A stretch of DNA of 64,000 nucleotides, taken from positions 3,071,001 to 3,135,000 of the forward strand of contig NZ_CP137573.1 of the NCBI RefSeq assembly GCF_033343995.1, written 5' to 3'. Source of the stretch: Streptomyces sp. HUAS YS2. Lineage in GTDB: Bacteria > Actinomycetota > Actinomycetes > Streptomycetales > Streptomycetaceae. The position numbers and the translations under genes were made by a program. Under the pieces are notes generated by a model, which saw nothing but the letters and a program-made list of their open reading frames with translations, was not told where the DNA came from and did not search any database. This document shows positions 31,123 through 38,952 of the stretch, piece by piece; the stretch's first letter is position 1; every line of letters begins with the position of its first letter.

Positions 31123-32180
31123 CGCAGGTCGTGGACGTGGTGGTGATCGGCGGCGGCCAGAGCGGGCTCGCCGCCGGCTACCACCTGCGCCGTCTCGGCC
31201 TGGACTTCGTCGTCCTCGACGCCCAGGCGACTCCCGGCGGGGCGTGGCAGCACACCTGGGACTCCCTGCACCTGTTCTCACCCGCCGCGTACTCCTCGCT
31301 GCCCGGACGGCTGATGCCGCCGCAGCCGGGAGAGACGTACCCGGAAGCGGCGCACGTCGTCGACTACCTCACCGACTACGAGCAGCGCTACGAGCTCCCC
31401 GTCGTACGACCCGTCCGCGCCGAAGCGGTCCGCAGGGACGGCGAGTTCCTGCGGGTGGAGGCGGACACCGGCGTGTGGCGGGCGCGCGCGGTGATCAGCG
31501 CAACCGGCACCTGGTCGCGCCCCTTCGTCCCCGCCGTCCCCGGCCGTACGCAGTTCCAGGGCACCCAGCTCCACACCGTCGAGTACCGGCACCCCGCCGA
31601 CTTCGAGGGCCGGCGCGTGATCGTCGTGGGCGGCGGGAACTCCGGCGCGCAGATCGCCGCCGACCTCGCCTGCGACACCGACCTCACCTGGGTCACCCTC
31701 CGCGAACCGCGCTACCTCGCCGACGACATCGACGGCCGTGCTCTCTTCGACCACGCCACCGCCCGCCGCCGCGCCCTCGACGACGGCCGCACCGACACCG
31801 GCGGCGTCGCCTCCCTCGGTGACATCGTCGCCGTCCCGGCCGTGCGTGAAGCCCGGGACGCAGGCCGCCTCAAGGCTCAGCCGATGTTCGCCCGACTGAC
31901 CGCGACCGGCGTGGAGTGGGCCGACGGCACCCGCGCCGACGCGGACGTCGTCATCTGGTGCACCGGCTTCCGCCCCGCTCTCTCCCACCTGGCCCCGCTC
32001 GGCCTGCGCGGGCCCCGCGGCCACGTCCCCACGGTGGGAACGCAGGCCGTTGGCGAGCCGCGCCTGCACCTCCTCGGCTACGGCGACTGGACCGGCCCCG
32101 CCTCCGCCACCCTCATCGGCGTCGGCCGCCCCGCCCGCGATGCTTCCCGGGAGATCGCCGAACTGCTCGGAGCGAGGTGA
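31119..32180 (+). CDS. arsO: ArsO-like FAD-dependent oxidoreductase
   Basis: 353 residues. Two Rossmann folds: FAD site VVVIGGGQSGLAAGYHL (about 6-22) and NADPH site VIVVGGGNSGAQIA (about 167-180), with ISATGTWSRP between, as in flavin-containing monooxygenases of the ArsO type found in Streptomyces ars clusters. Its start overlaps the aquaporin stop, so the two are co-translated. The reaction of ArsO is not established; a role in arsenic tolerance is from context. Confidence 0.85.
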   Translation: MTQVVDVVVIGGGQSGLAAGYHLRRLGLDFVVLDAQATPGGAWQHTWDSLHLFSPAAYSSLPGRLMPPQPGETYPEAAHVVDYLTDYEQRYELPVVRPVRAEAVRRDGEFLRVEADTGVWRARAVISATGTWSRPFVPAVPGRTQFQGTQLHTVEYRHPADFEGRRVIVVGGGNSGAQIAADLACDTDLTWVTLREPRYLADDIDGRALFDHATARRRALDDGRTDTGGVASLGDIVAVPAVREARDAGRLKAQPMFARLTATGVEWADGTRADADVVIWCTGFRPALSHLAPLGLRGPRGHVPTVGTQAVGEPRLHLLGYGDWTGPASATLIGVGRPARDASREIAELLGAR

Positions 32181-32278
32181 GCCCACGTGGCGCATGAGAA
32201 ACCCGCCCGGGTTCCGCGGTGCATCTGGGCGGGAATCATCCAGACCCCAGCATTCGGGCGCGGAGCGGGAGCGGTGCG

Positions 32279-32821
32279 ATGGCGGAGAGTCGTTCAGTGC
32301 TGGACCGGCAGGCCGTCCTCGACGACTACGACAGGGCCCGCCGGACCTTCCACACGCTCCTGGACGAGGCCACGCCGGCCGACCTCGCCCGCCCGACCAG
32401 CGGCACCCGATGGACCAACGGGCAACTGCTGTGGCACATGCTCTTCGGCTACCTCGTCACCCGCGTCCTGCTGACCCTCGCACGCGGCTTCAGCCGACTG
32501 CCCCGGCGGGCGAGCAAGGCGTTCGCCCGGGTGCTCGACGCGGGGACGAAGCCCTTCGACGTGGTCAACTACCTCGGGCCGTGCGGGGCGGTGAAGGTGT
32601 TCGGGCCTCGCAGGATGGGTGCCGCGTTCGATCGGATCGCCAGTTCGCTGGAACGGCAGCTCACGAAGGAGTCGGAGCGTGATCTGGCGCGGGGGATGCA
32701 CTATCCGGTCCGGTGGGACCCGTTCTTCAAGGACTTCATGACCCTCGCGGACCTCTACCGGTATCCCACCCAGCACTTCGACTTCCACCACGCCCAGCTC
32801 ACCCTCGGCCCGAGCGACTGA
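32279..32821 (+). CDS. DinB family protein
   Basis: 180 residues from ATG MAESRSVL, with GGGAG 8 nt upstream. Four-helix-bundle protein with the DinB His spacing: one His in LLWHMLFGYL and two in QHFDFHHAQL, which bind a metal. Family members are thiol transferases (bacillithiol or mycothiol-dependent) or unknown. In Streptomyces a mycothiol-linked role in the ars cluster would be sensible but is inference. Follows the flavoprotein by about 100 bp. Confidence 0.8.
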   Translation: MAESRSVLDRQAVLDDYDRARRTFHTLLDEATPADLARPTSGTRWTNGQLLWHMLFGYLVTRVLLTLARGFSRLPRRASKAFARVLDAGTKPFDVVNYLGPCGAVKVFGPRRMGAAFDRIASSLERQLTKESERDLARGMHYPVRWDPFFKDFMTLADLYRYPTQHFDFHHAQLTLGPSD

Positions 32822-32827
32822 GGCCGG

Positions 32828-33328
32828 TCAGTCGATGTGCGGGCTGCGGCGCTCGATGAGGACGGTGTCGCGCCAGCGGCCGTTGTGGCGACCGATGCGT
32901 TCGCGGGTGCCGATGACACGGAAGCCGGCCCGTTCGTGGACGGCGAGACTGGCGGCGTTCTCCGGGAACACTCCGGACTGGATGGTCCAGATGCCGGCCG
33001 CCTCGGTCGACTCGACCAGCGCCTTCAACAGTGTGGAGGCGACGCCGCGGCCCCGGGCGTCGGGGTGCACGTAGACCGAGTGCTCGACGACGCCGGCGTA
33101 CGCGCACCGGTCGGAGACCTTGGTGGCGGCGACCCAGCCGAGCACGCGCCCGGTCTCGTCGACGGCGGCGAAGCGGTGCTCGGGCAGCTTGGCCGCGTCG
33201 AACTCCGCCCAGGTGGGAGCGGTGGTCTCGAAGGTGGCGTTGCCCTCGTCGATCCCGGCCCGGTAGATCGCGACGACCTCCGCGGCGTGGTCGGCGGTCA
33301 GCGGCACCACGAGGGTGGAGGTCGTCAC
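32828..33328 (-). CDS. arsN: GNAT acetyltransferase, ArsN/phosphinothricin acetyltransferase type
   Basis: 166 residues from GTG, which overlaps the stop of the second arsR (GTGA). Close in pattern to Bar/PAT and ArsN1: YRAGIDEGNATFETTAPTW, EHSVYVHPDARGRGVASTLL (acetyl-CoA loop), and GVFPENAASLAVHERAGFRV with RWRDTVLIER near the end. ArsN1 acetylates the amino group of the arsenic antibiotic arsinothricin; PAT acts on phosphinothricin. The ars context, with ArsI close by, favours the first. Exact substrate unproven. Confidence 0.85.
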   Translation of the reverse strand: MTTSTLVVPLTADHAAEVVAIYRAGIDEGNATFETTAPTWAEFDAAKLPEHRFAAVDETGRVLGWVAATKVSDRCAYAGVVEHSVYVHPDARGRGVASTLLKALVESTEAAGIWTIQSGVFPENAASLAVHERAGFRVIGTRERIGRHNGRWRDTVLIERRSPHID

Positions 33329-33687
33329 GCGGCAGCGGCCTTGGTGAGGAGCTGGCCCATCGCGGCCAGGACGGCCGGTTCGACGCGGTAATAGACCCAC
33401 GTCCCGCGACGCTCGGAGGAGAGCAGCCCGGCCTCCTTCAGCTTCTTCAGGTGGTGGGAGACCGTGGGCTGCGAGACGCCGACGTCGGAGATGTCGCAGA
33501 CGCACGCCTCGCCGCCCTCGTGCGAGGCGACGGCCGAGAAGAGCCGCAGCCGTACCGGGTCGCCCAGCGCCTTGAACATCACCGCGGTCCGCTCGGCCTC
33601 ATCGGCGGTCAGCGGGCGCTCGGCGAGTGGCGGGCAGCAGGGCTCGACGGCGGACTCAAGCAGCGGAAGCACCTTCGCATTCGACAT
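33325..33687 (-). CDS. arsR: ArsR family repressor (second), classical metal site
   Basis: 120 residues from ATG MSNAKVLPLLE (a longer frame to 33744 exists). Winged helix-turn-helix with the classical As(III) site EACVCDI in the recognition helix segment, plus an N-terminal vicinal pair VEPCC. SQPTVSHHLKKLKEAGL is the DNA-recognition part. No ribosome site precedes the ATG, which lies within an operator copy, so the message may be leaderless and autoregulated. Co-transcribed with the acetyltransferase gene; divergent from the flavoprotein-arsI-MFS operon. Confidence 0.94.
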   Translation of the reverse strand: MSNAKVLPLLESAVEPCCPPLAERPLTADEAERTAVMFKALGDPVRLRLFSAVASHEGGEACVCDISDVGVSQPTVSHHLKKLKEAGLLSSERRGTWVYYRVEPAVLAAMGQLLTKAAAA

Positions 33688-33790
33688 ATATCTATGTTGA
33701 CACATGTCGAACCAGACTCCCAGGGGTCGCGAGCCCTCTCCCAAATCGACGAACGTCTATGTTGACGCTTGTCGATACAGGTGCCATGCT
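33680..33790. promoter_or_regulatory. divergent ars promoter region with two ArsR boxes
   Basis: The 20-bp box TCTATGTTGACACATGTCGA at 33691-33710 recurs with two changes at 33756-33775. Around each copy TCGAC and GTCGA form an inverted repeat. The second copy overlaps TTGACG (33762-33767), a good -35, followed after 17 bp by CATGCT (33785-33790) as -10 for the rightward operon. Confidence 0.65.
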
Positions 33791-33835
33791 GGGATCAGAA
33801 GAGATCGACAGACGTCGAAGCAAAAGGGGACTCGC

Positions 33836-35218
33836 ATGAACGCCACCGCCGTCGCCACTGCCACCGAGCAGCTGCCCGTCGTGGTCGTCGGGGCCGGCCC
33901 GGCCGGTCTGGCCGCCGCTGCCCACCTCGTCGACCGGGGCCTGGAGCCGCTGGTCCTGGAGGCCGGGGCGCAGGCGGGTGCGGCAGTGCGCGAGTGGTCG
34001 CACGTGCGGCTCTTCTCGACCTGGGGCGAGGTCACCGACCCGGCCGCCGAGAAGCTCCTCGCCCCGACCGGGTGGGTGAAGCCGGATGCGGGCACCTACC
34101 CGACCGGCGGCGACTGGGCGGCCGACTACCTGCAGCCGCTCGCCGAGGTCCTCGGCGACAAGGTCCGCGTCGGTGCCCGCGTCACCGGTGTCTCCCGCGT
34201 GGGCCGGGACCGGATCGTGGACGCCGACCGCGAGACCCAGCCGTTCACCGTCCACGTCGCCTACGCCGACGGCCGCGAGGAGCGGATCCTCGCCCGCGCC
34301 GTCATCGACGCCTCCGGCACCTGGGCCGTCCCGAGCCCCGCAGGCGGCGACGGCCTCCCGGCGCTCGGCGAGCGCGCGGCCGCGGACCGGATCTCGTACC
34401 GCGTCCCCGATCTGAACGACCCCACCACCCGCGCCCGTTACGCGGGGAAGCGCACCGCCGTCATCGGCTCGGGCGCCTCCGCCTTCACTGCGCTTGCCTC
34501 GCTCGCCGACCTCGCGAAGTCGGAGGACGGGGACGGTACGCACGCCACCTGGATCCTGCGCCGAGGCATCTCCGGCTCCACCTTCGGCGGCGGCACCGCG
34601 GACCAGCTCCCCGCCCGGGGTGCGCTCGGCCTCGCGGCGAAGGCCGCCGTCGACGAGGGCCACGCCGACGCCGTCACCGGCTTCCGCACCGACGCGGTCG
34701 TGCGCGACGGCGAGCGCCTGGTCCTCGTCGCCGAGGACGGCCGCCGCCTCGCCCCGGTCGACGAGCTCATCGTCCTCACCGGCTTCCGCCCCGACCTGTC
34801 CTTCCTGGACGAACTTCGCCTCGGCCTCGACGAGCGCCTCCAGGCCCCGGTCGAACTCGCCCCGCTGATCGACCCCAACCAGCACTCGTGCGGCACGGTC
34901 TACCCGCACGGCGTGAAGGAGCTCTCGCACCCGGAGGAAGGTGTCTACCTGGTCGGCATGAAGTCGTACGGCCGCGCGCCGACGTTCCTCGCCCTCACCG
35001 GCTACGAGCAGGTCCGCTCCGTCGTCGCCGCCATCGCCGGCGACCGCGAGTCCGCCGAGCGCGTCGAGCTCGTCCTGCCCGAGACCGGCGTCTGCGGCGG
35101 CGCCGGGCTCTTCGACCAGCCCGAAGCCGATGCGGCGTCGGACGACGGCGGCTGCTGCGCGGCCCCGGCCACCCTCCAGATCGGCGTCGGCGCCCCGCCC
35201 AGGTCCGGCGGCTGCTGA
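33836..35218 (+). CDS. flavoprotein monooxygenase-like protein with Cys-rich tail
   Basis: 460 residues from ATG with AGGGGA 7 nt upstream. FAD site VVVVGAGPAGLAAAAHLVDRG (about 14-34), second dinucleotide site TAVIGSGASAFTALASL (about 204-220), and LTGFRPDLSFL. It is a two-dinucleotide-domain oxidoreductase of the FMO/thioredoxin reductase-like group. The last 40 residues are unusual: VCGGAGLF, DDGGCCAAPA, and a final SGGC, five cysteines that could bind trivalent arsenic. First gene of the operon with arsI and the MFS gene. Reaction unknown; oxidation or delivery of organoarsenicals is plausible. Confidence 0.85.
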   Translation: MNATAVATATEQLPVVVVGAGPAGLAAAAHLVDRGLEPLVLEAGAQAGAAVREWSHVRLFSTWGEVTDPAAEKLLAPTGWVKPDAGTYPTGGDWAADYLQPLAEVLGDKVRVGARVTGVSRVGRDRIVDADRETQPFTVHVAYADGREERILARAVIDASGTWAVPSPAGGDGLPALGERAAADRISYRVPDLNDPTTRARYAGKRTAVIGSGASAFTALASLADLAKSEDGDGTHATWILRRGISGSTFGGGTADQLPARGALGLAAKAAVDEGHADAVTGFRTDAVVRDGERLVLVAEDGRRLAPVDELIVLTGFRPDLSFLDELRLGLDERLQAPVELAPLIDPNQHSCGTVYPHGVKELSHPEEGVYLVGMKSYGRAPTFLALTGYEQVRSVVAAIAGDRESAERVELVLPETGVCGGAGLFDQPEADAASDDGGCCAAPATLQIGVGAPPRSGGC

Positions 35219-35257
35219 CCCCGGCTCACCCGCTCAATCACCCACAGGAGGAACGTG

Positions 35258-35722
35258 ATGTCCCGCGTACAGCTCGCCCTGCGTGTCCCGGACCTGGCGG
35301 CGTCCGTCGCCTTCTACACCAAGCTCTTCGGCACCGAGCCGGCCAAACTCCGCGACGGCTACGCCAACTTCGCCATCGCCGAACCCCCGCTCAAGCTCGT
35401 CCTCATCGAAGGCACCGCAGGCGAGGACACCCGCCTGGACCACCTCGGCGTCGAGGTCGACAGCACCGAGGCCGTCCACGCCGCCACCACCCGGCTCGGC
35501 CAGGAGGGCCTGGCGACGACGGAGGAGAACGACACCAGCTGTTGCTACGCCCTCCAGGACAAGGTGTGGGTCCACGGCCCCGGCCGCGAACCGTGGGAGG
35601 TGTACGTCGTCAAAGCCGACGCCGACACCCTCACCAAGCAGAACACCAGCACGTGCTGCACCACCCCGGCCGCCATCGAGAGCGACGAGCGTGCACCGGT
35701 CACCGCGGGCGGATGCTGCTGA
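35258..35722 (+). CDS. arsI: C-As lyase (VOC family dioxygenase)
   Basis: 154 residues from ATG with AGGAGG 6 nt upstream. Cleaves the carbon-arsenic bond of trivalent methyl or aromatic arsenicals using Fe(II) and oxygen. Metal ligands expected from the VOC fold: Q5 in RVQLALRV, H62 in DHLGVEV and E114 in PWEVYVV. The vicinal pair C95-C96 in NDTSCCYAL is the arsenic-binding site that defines ArsI. A further C-terminal tail carries TCCTTP and a final GGCC. Follows the flavoprotein and precedes the MFS gene within 8 bp. Confidence 0.93.
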   Translation: MSRVQLALRVPDLAASVAFYTKLFGTEPAKLRDGYANFAIAEPPLKLVLIEGTAGEDTRLDHLGVEVDSTEAVHAATTRLGQEGLATTEENDTSCCYALQDKVWVHGPGREPWEVYVVKADADTLTKQNTSTCCTTPAAIESDERAPVTAGGCC

Positions 35723-35729
35723 TCCCGCG

Positions 35730-36944
35730 ATGACAGAACTCCACACCCGCGAGGCCTCGACCGGAACAGAGGACCGGTCGAGGCCCCGCGCCGTCCTGCC
35801 CGCGCTGTGCGCCACCCAGATCACCAGCTGGGGAATCGTCTACTACGCCTTCCCTGTCCTCAACCCGGAGATCACCGCCGACACCGGCTGGTCCACAGGT
35901 CTGACGATGGCGGCGTTCTCGCTCGCGCTGGTCGTCTCCGGCATCGCCGGAATCCGCGTCGGCCGGATCATCGACCTCCGCGGCCCGCGCACAGTCATGA
36001 CAGCGGGCTCCGCCGTGTGCGTCCTCAGCCTGGTGATCGTGGCCTCGGCCCCGAACCTGGCAGTGTTCTTCACCGGCTGGCTCCTCGCCGGGTTCGCCAT
36101 GTCCGCCACCTTCTACCAACCCGCCTTCGCCGCGATCACCCGCTGGTGGGCGCCCGACCACGTCCGCGCCCTCACCATCGTCACCCTCGCCGGCGGCCTC
36201 GCCTCCACCGTCTTCGCCCCGCTCACCGCCGCCCTCGCCGACCACCTGACCTGGCGCACCACCTACCTCGTACTCGCCGCGATCCTCGCCGCCGTCACGA
36301 TCCCCGCCCACGCACTCGCCCTGCGCGCCCCCTGGCCGCCGGCCCCACCCGCACCGACGCACACGGACGGAACACCCCGCACGGTCGTCCGCAGCAGACC
36401 GTTCCTGCTCCTCGCGTTCGCGTTCACGCTCTCGGCGTTCGCCACGTACGCCGCCGTCATCGCGCTCGTCCCCCTCCTGCTCGAACGCGGCTACACCACC
36501 AGCCAGGCCGCATGGGCCCTCGGCCTCGGCGGCGCCGGTCAGACCCTCGGCCGCACCCTCTACGCGCCGCTCGCCCGCCGCACCGGCACGACCACCCGAA
36601 CAGTGGTCCTCGTCGCCCTCGGAAGTCTCACCACCGCTGCCCTCGCCCTCATCCCCGGCCCGTACGGGCTCATGATCGCGGCGTCCATCGCGGCCGGGAC
36701 GGTCCGCGGCAACCTCACCCTCCTCCAAGCCACCGCCGTCACCGACCGTTGGGGCACACGCCACTACGGCCGGCTCTCCGGTCTCCTCAGCGCCCCGGCC
36801 ATGACCGCATCAGCAGTCGCCCCCTTCGCCGCAGCGCTCTGCGCTCCGCCACTGGGCGGCTACCCCGAACTGTTCGTCGCGTTGGCCGCCCTTGGGCTCG
36901 TAGCGGCACTGATCTCTGCGGCGACGTCCGTCCGGGCCGCGTAG
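35730..36944 (+). CDS. MFS permease of the ars operon
   Basis: 404 residues from ATG. Twelve membrane helices with the MFS loop RVGRIIDLRGPRTVMTAGS between helices 2 and 3. N-terminal 22 residues cytoplasmic. It follows arsI by 8 bp, in one operon with the flavoprotein, so export of an arsenical (arsinothricin, a methylarsenical or another product) is the natural guess. ArsJ and ArsQ are MFS proteins of arsenic loci, but I cannot place this one in either group by eye. Confidence 0.88.
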   Translation: MTELHTREASTGTEDRSRPRAVLPALCATQITSWGIVYYAFPVLNPEITADTGWSTGLTMAAFSLALVVSGIAGIRVGRIIDLRGPRTVMTAGSAVCVLSLVIVASAPNLAVFFTGWLLAGFAMSATFYQPAFAAITRWWAPDHVRALTIVTLAGGLASTVFAPLTAALADHLTWRTTYLVLAAILAAVTIPAHALALRAPWPPAPPAPTHTDGTPRTVVRSRPFLLLAFAFTLSAFATYAAVIALVPLLLERGYTTSQAAWALGLGGAGQTLGRTLYAPLARRTGTTTRTVVLVALGSLTTAALALIPGPYGLMIAASIAAGTVRGNLTLLQATAVTDRWGTRHYGRLSGLLSAPAMTASAVAPFAAALCAPPLGGYPELFVALAALGLVAALISAATSVRAA

Positions 36945-36986
36945 ACACCCGAGCCGGCAATGGCACCGGTGGCCCACCCGGGACGC

Positions 36987-37649
36987 TCAGGTGCCGAGCT
37001 CGTCGAGACGCGCGTCGGTGACACGGTCGCGTACGTCGGTCAGGAGCCAGGCCAGCAGTTCGGGAGTGGCGTGGTACTCGTCGTAGAAGCCCATGTGCAG
37101 GTCGGTGATCTCCCACTCGACCATGACGTCCTTGACGAGTTCCGTCAGGTGCGCGTCGGCGGAAGGAGTTCGGGTCGCGGTCCAGATGTTCAGCCAGGGA
37201 CGCAGGGTGCCGGTGGCGACGGTGATGAGGCTGAGGACGTCTCTGACGGGGACCGGGCTCGGGTGGGTGTGCAGCGTGCTCTGCCACAGGGCGGACCAGA
37301 CGCCGCGGAGGGCCTCGGCCAGGGGCGCGTCCCAGGTGGTCCAGCCGGCCGCGAGCAAGCGGGAGGCGACGAGTTCCTCGTCGACGTGGAGTTCGCCGGT
37401 GGCGAGGGAGCGGATGATGCGCGGGGTGACGCGTCGGTAGAGACGCGGGAAGTCGCCCCAATGATCGGGCGTCTCCGCGGCGACCGAGGACACCATGTCG
37501 TCGGGTATGAGGTGCACAGGTCCGGAGAGTTCGGCGAGGCCCTGCGCGCCGTAGCAGTACGTGCATCCGGTGACGAGGAACGGCTCTTCCGAGGCGAAGG
37601 CGCGGTCCAGTGCGTCGAGTGCGGCCATGAGCGGTTCGGAGCAAGACAT
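36987..37649 (-). CDS. hypothetical actinobacterial protein
   Basis: 220 residues from ATG MSCSEPLMAALD (the frame is open much further upstream but not gene-like). Mostly helical, with TGCTYCYGAQGLAEL, DHWGDFPRLYRRVTPRI and WLNIWTATRTPSADAHL. Two cysteines in the CTYC motif near residue 32 could bind metal. No signal peptide or membrane helix. I do not recognise the family. Convergent with the ars operon, about 40 bp away. Confidence 0.7.
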   Translation of the reverse strand: MSCSEPLMAALDALDRAFASEEPFLVTGCTYCYGAQGLAELSGPVHLIPDDMVSSVAAETPDHWGDFPRLYRRVTPRIIRSLATGELHVDEELVASRLLAAGWTTWDAPLAEALRGVWSALWQSTLHTHPSPVPVRDVLSLITVATGTLRPWLNIWTATRTPSADAHLTELVKDVMVEWEITDLHMGFYDEYHATPELLAWLLTDVRDRVTDARLDELGT

Positions 37650-37927
37650 GGGAACCTGCCGGGGACTCCGTCCGGGCGACCGGCGAAGATCGCAGGCTAT
37701 CAGGGCCTCCGCCCTGTGCCGCCGCGAGGCGTCGGCGCTCGTGCGGAAATGGGTGGAGCTCGGCCGCCGTGGGCCGTTAGCGTGCTGGCGACCGCCCGCA
37801 GTCATCGTGTGAAGGACGTGCCGTTGTACACCAAGTGAGATCCCCCGAGCGCTGATTCGTCGCGCGGCGTGCTGGTGCGCCGTGCTCCTTTTCGCTGCGG
37901 TCTTCTCACTGGAAACGGTGTATCTCT

Positions 37928-38161
37928 GTGTCCACGAACCGGGTGGTCGAGCCCACCTGCCTGCCGATCCTTCTCCACGATGCGCACCCCAAGCTCCGCC
38001 GTGAGCTGAGCGACCGGGGGCGCGCCGAGCGGCCTGCCTGGCAGTCGCCGTACGGGCCGCCGCCGCGCCGGGCGCGGCGTCGCCGCTGGGCCCCTGTGCC
38101 GGTGTTCGCCCGGTCCCGGTCCGCGCTGCGGCGCGGGCACGTGTGCGGTCGGTGCGACTGA
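37928..38161 (+). CDS. doubtful small basic protein
   Basis: 77 codons from GTG: MSTNRVVEPTCLP, then LLHDAHPKLRREL and an Arg/Pro-rich end with RRGHVCGRCD. The first half looks like protein; the second is low complexity. It is followed within 20 bp by a strong terminator, which gives some support. No recognised family and a weak ribosome site. Confidence 0.35.
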   Translation: MSTNRVVEPTCLPILLHDAHPKLRRELSDRGRAERPAWQSPYGPPPRRARRRRWAPVPVFARSRSALRRGHVCGRCD

Positions 38162-38179
38162 TCGTCCGATTGTCGAAGG

Positions 38180-38210
38180 CTTTCGCCCGGGGCGCCGTCC
38201 CGGGCGAAAG
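38180..38210. terminator. terminator hairpin
   Basis: CTTTCGCCCGGG (38180-38191) pairs perfectly with CCCGGGCGAAAG (38199-38210) across a 7-nt loop. Confidence 0.85.
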
Positions 38211-38212
38211 CA

Positions 38213-38262
38213 GGGCCGAGCGCGGCCGAGCCCGGCCGAGCCCGGCCGAGCCCGGCGATGCG
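38213..38262. repeat. 10-bp tandem repeat GGCCGAGCCC
   Basis: About four head-to-tail copies of GGCCGAGCCC, the first as GGCCGAGCGC, immediately after the terminator and before the DUF3885-like gene. Confidence 0.8.
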
Positions 38263-38325
38263 CGCGTACGCTGTGATGCCCAGATCAACTCCCCCTCCCC
38301 CGGACTCCCCCGAGCGAGTCCCCAC

Positions 38326-38925
38326 ATGTCCGGAACCGGCTTCACCCCCGCGCTGCTCGCCTCGCTGTGGCGGGAGAGGCGGCCTGCGGGGCCGCCGCTC
38401 GCGCACACGTTCCGTGGGACGTACGCGGATCGCTGGGTGCGGTTCCACAGCCTGCCCGGCTCGAAGCGCTACCCGGAGTCCGAGGACGAGTACGCCGTCC
38501 TGCTCGCGCGGTACAACACGGTCCTCGACGAACTGTTCACCGGCCAGGACGTGTTCGTCGTGACCACGGACTGGTCGTACACACCGGACGGGCCGGCCGG
38601 ATACCCGACCCCACGGCAGGAACTCCACCCCGCCGGCGAGCGCTGGTGGACCGAGACGGAACTGGACGACCTCGACCCCGACTTCCCCACCCACAGACGT
38701 CTCTACGCCGACCGGCGGCCGTGGCGACGCGGCTGCGTCGACGATCTGTTGCGTGCCGTCGCCGACGAAGCGGTCGTCGACGTGTTCGTCACCGACACGG
38801 AGCTCCGTCGCATCCACCACCCCTACGACGGCGGGGCCGACGTCGTCCTCACCACGCCCTCCGAACGGGACCGGATCCGGGACCGGCACCGCGCCTGGCT
38901 CTCCATCCACCCGTCCGGCCTCTGA
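38326..38925 (+). CDS. DUF3885-like protein
   Basis: 199 residues from ATG MSGTGFTPALLAS (upstream in-frame codons run through the terminator and are rejected). Features: FHSLPGSKRYPESEDEYAVL, ARYNTVLDELFTGQDVFVVT, and a C-terminal HHPYDGGADVVL with RHRAWLSIHPSGL, a pattern I recall from DUF3885 proteins. Cytoplasmic; no catalytic motif. Function unknown, possibly an immunity-type or toxin-associated small protein. Confidence 0.75.
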   Translation: MSGTGFTPALLASLWRERRPAGPPLAHTFRGTYADRWVRFHSLPGSKRYPESEDEYAVLLARYNTVLDELFTGQDVFVVTTDWSYTPDGPAGYPTPRQELHPAGERWWTETELDDLDPDFPTHRRLYADRRPWRRGCVDDLLRAVADEAVVDVFVTDTELRRIHHPYDGGADVVLTTPSERDRIRDRHRAWLSIHPSGL

Positions 38926-38952
38926 CCCCTTCCACCAACGCTCCTACCGCTC

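Larger units (their letters stand above)
37650..38325. other. 676-bp sparse region
   Basis: Only one doubtful small gene (37928-38161) is seen. It also contains a strong hairpin (38180-38210) and a 10-bp tandem repeat (38213-38262). No other signal found. Confidence 0.6.
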
